DNA of 64,000 nt, taken from positions 1-64,000 of the forward strand of contig NZ_FNQP01000012.1 of NCBI RefSeq assembly GCF_900107695.1, given 5' to 3'. The stretch's first letter is position 1. Each line of letters starts with the position of its first letter. The translations under genes were made by a program, and so were the position numbers. The DNA is from Thiothrix caldifontis (GTDB lineage Bacteria; Pseudomonadota; Gammaproteobacteria; Thiotrichales; Thiotrichaceae). Under the pieces are notes generated by a model that searched no databases, had not been told where the DNA came from, and saw only the letters and a list, made by a program, of their open reading frames with translations. Positions 62,930 to 64,000 of this stretch are shown here, piece after piece.

Positions 62930-64000
62930 AGCGTTTTCTCCCACAAAGTGAGTTTGGGCGTAATGTAGTTACGCTTATGACAGGCACTGTTATTGCACAG
63001 GCTATACCCATAGCTATATCTCCTATTTTGACAAGACTGTATAGCCCCGAAGAATTTGGATTATTTGCTTTGTACATGGGTTTAGCCGCTATTCTTTCTG
63101 TTATTGTGACAGGACGTTATGAGCAAGCCATTATGTTGCCAGCAGATGATGATGATGCCGCTAACTTGGTAGTATTATCAGTCGCTATCACTGTTATCAT
63201 CAGCTTATTAGTTTTATTACTAATTTTCCTAAGCAGTAGCAATATTGCTTCTGCACTCGAAAAACCAGAAATTGAGGCATGGCTTTTTTTACTTCCGGTA
63301 ACGATTTTCTTGACAGGAATATACCAAACGCTGAACTACTGGAATAATAGAAAGAAACAATATAAAACTCTGGCAAAGAATCGAATTTATCAAAGCACAA
63401 CTATGTCGATTGCTCACATTGGTGGTGGCTTTATTTCTGGCAGTGGAATATTTCTGATTTTTGGCGATCTCATTGGGAAGTTCACATCAGCATTTTTTCT
63501 TGCATTAAACACTTTCAAAAAAGATTCATCAAGCTTTATAGACATCAAAAAAGATAAACAAATTTCTTTGGCAAAACGTTATAAAAAATTTCCAATATTT
63601 GATACGGGGGCAGCATTAGCCAATGTGTCTTCATACCAAATACAGAATATACTATTTCCCATCTTTTATGGTTTATCAAGTGCAGGTTTCTATTTTTTGG
63701 TATTGAGAGTACTACAAGCACCGCTATCACTGATTAGTACGTCATTAACTGATGTGTATAAGCAAAAGCTAACTGATCCAAAGACTACTGACGATGATTT
63801 AAAAAGATACTACAAAAAAATGTTTGTCTTTTTGTTTTCTATAGGTCTACCTCCATTAGTACTGTTCATGTTCATTGGCGAAGAGCTATTCTCCTTCGTA
63901 TTCGGAAGTGAATGGAGGGTGGCTGGTGAATATGCCGTCATGCTAGCCCCCATGTTCTTTATTAAATTCATCGCCAGCCCATTGAGTTACTTCTTATATT
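62926..64000 (+). CDS. Wzx-type polysaccharide flippase, 3' end beyond window
   Basis: A GTG start (62926) overlaps the aminotransferase stop by four bases (GTGA). At least 358 residues are encoded, with about ten helices, starting VKRFLPQSEFGRNVVTLMTG and including LYSPEEFGLFALYMG, typical of oligosaccharide flippases (MATE/PST family). It would move lipid-linked sugar units across the inner membrane. The gene is clearly richer in A/T than the genes before it, as is common for flippase genes in exchangeable clusters. Confidence 0.88.
   Translation, partial: MKRFLPQSEFGRNVVTLMTGTVIAQAIPIAISPILTRLYSPEEFGLFALYMGLAAILSVIVTGRYEQAIMLPADDDDAANLVVLSVAITVIISLLVLLLIFLSSSNIASALEKPEIEAWLFLLPVTIFLTGIYQTLNYWNNRKKQYKTLAKNRIYQSTTMSIAHIGGGFISGSGIFLIFGDLIGKFTSAFFLALNTFKKDSSSFIDIKKDKQISLAKRYKKFPIFDTGAALANVSSYQIQNILFPIFYGLSSAGFYFLVLRVLQAPLSLISTSLTDVYKQKLTDPKTTDDDLKRYYKKMFVFLFSIGLPPLVLFMFIGEELFSFVFGSEWRVAGEYAVMLAPMFFIKFIASPLSYFLY

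Overview
The window looks like chromosomal DNA of a gammaproteobacterium. Supporting signs are the mtnA / MTA-deaminase / ubiG gene order (also seen in Pseudomonas), a cmoA-cmoB pair, XerD and DsbC side by side, an sdhCDAB-sdhE operon facing sucA, ZapE, and RfaH-type ops elements ahead of a polysaccharide cluster. The overall mix, together with G/C-rich palindromic repeats that invade coding sequence, reminds me of Thiothrix-like sulfur bacteria. That genus-level placement is inference only.

Layout. 1-228 is the 5' end of an IS4-type transposase (minus strand, cut by the window edge). 358-14700 holds housekeeping genes: dsbC, xerD, a membrane protein of unknown function, mtnA, MTA/SAH deaminase, ubiG, a Cys/His/Asp lipoprotein, a 2OG-Fe dioxygenase, cmoB-cmoA-SDR as an overlapping operon, a Ca2+/Na+ exchanger, an AI-2E/PerM family permease and a beta-CASP nuclease. 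14884-25443 is ion transport: a P2-type ATPase and a complete Mrp (Mnh) Na+/H+ antiporter operon in which subunits A and B are fused. 25443-35236 is central metabolism: zapE and sucA on the minus strand, and on the plus strand a GntR regulator, sdhCDAB, two tandem sdhE-like genes and a rhodanese. Five TGTCRACA boxes lie between the two arms.

35381-38829 is an unusual four-gene envelope locus. It encodes an OmpA-like protein with thrombospondin-type calcium repeats, a 43-residue membrane peptide, and two proteins that share the same N-terminal membrane anchor and end in a helix-hairpin-helix domain. Then come pgsA, uvrC, a subtilase, pyruvate phosphate dikinase, a VWA-type metallopeptidase, an RloA/RloB pair (possible defence), a sugar kinase, and ackA-pta.

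53640-64000 is a surface-polysaccharide cluster. Three copies of one regulatory module (perfect CRP-type site, then a -10-like hexamer at constant spacing, then an ops element about 50 bp further on) precede a UDP-glucose dehydrogenase and a wbpA-wbpB-...-wbpD-wbpE-like pathway for UDP-2,3-diacetamido-2,3-dideoxy-glucuronate. The wbpE-like aminotransferase is fused in frame behind a complete PIN-domain toxin, and an antitoxin-like gene sits just upstream, so a toxin-antitoxin pair is built into the sugar operon. A GlpD-like FAD oxidoreductase is also inside the operon, and a Wzx-type flippase runs off the window end. I regard the PIN-aminotransferase fusion, the repeated CRP-ops modules and the OmpA/HhH locus as the most novel content. 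No rRNA, tRNA or CRISPR array was recognised.
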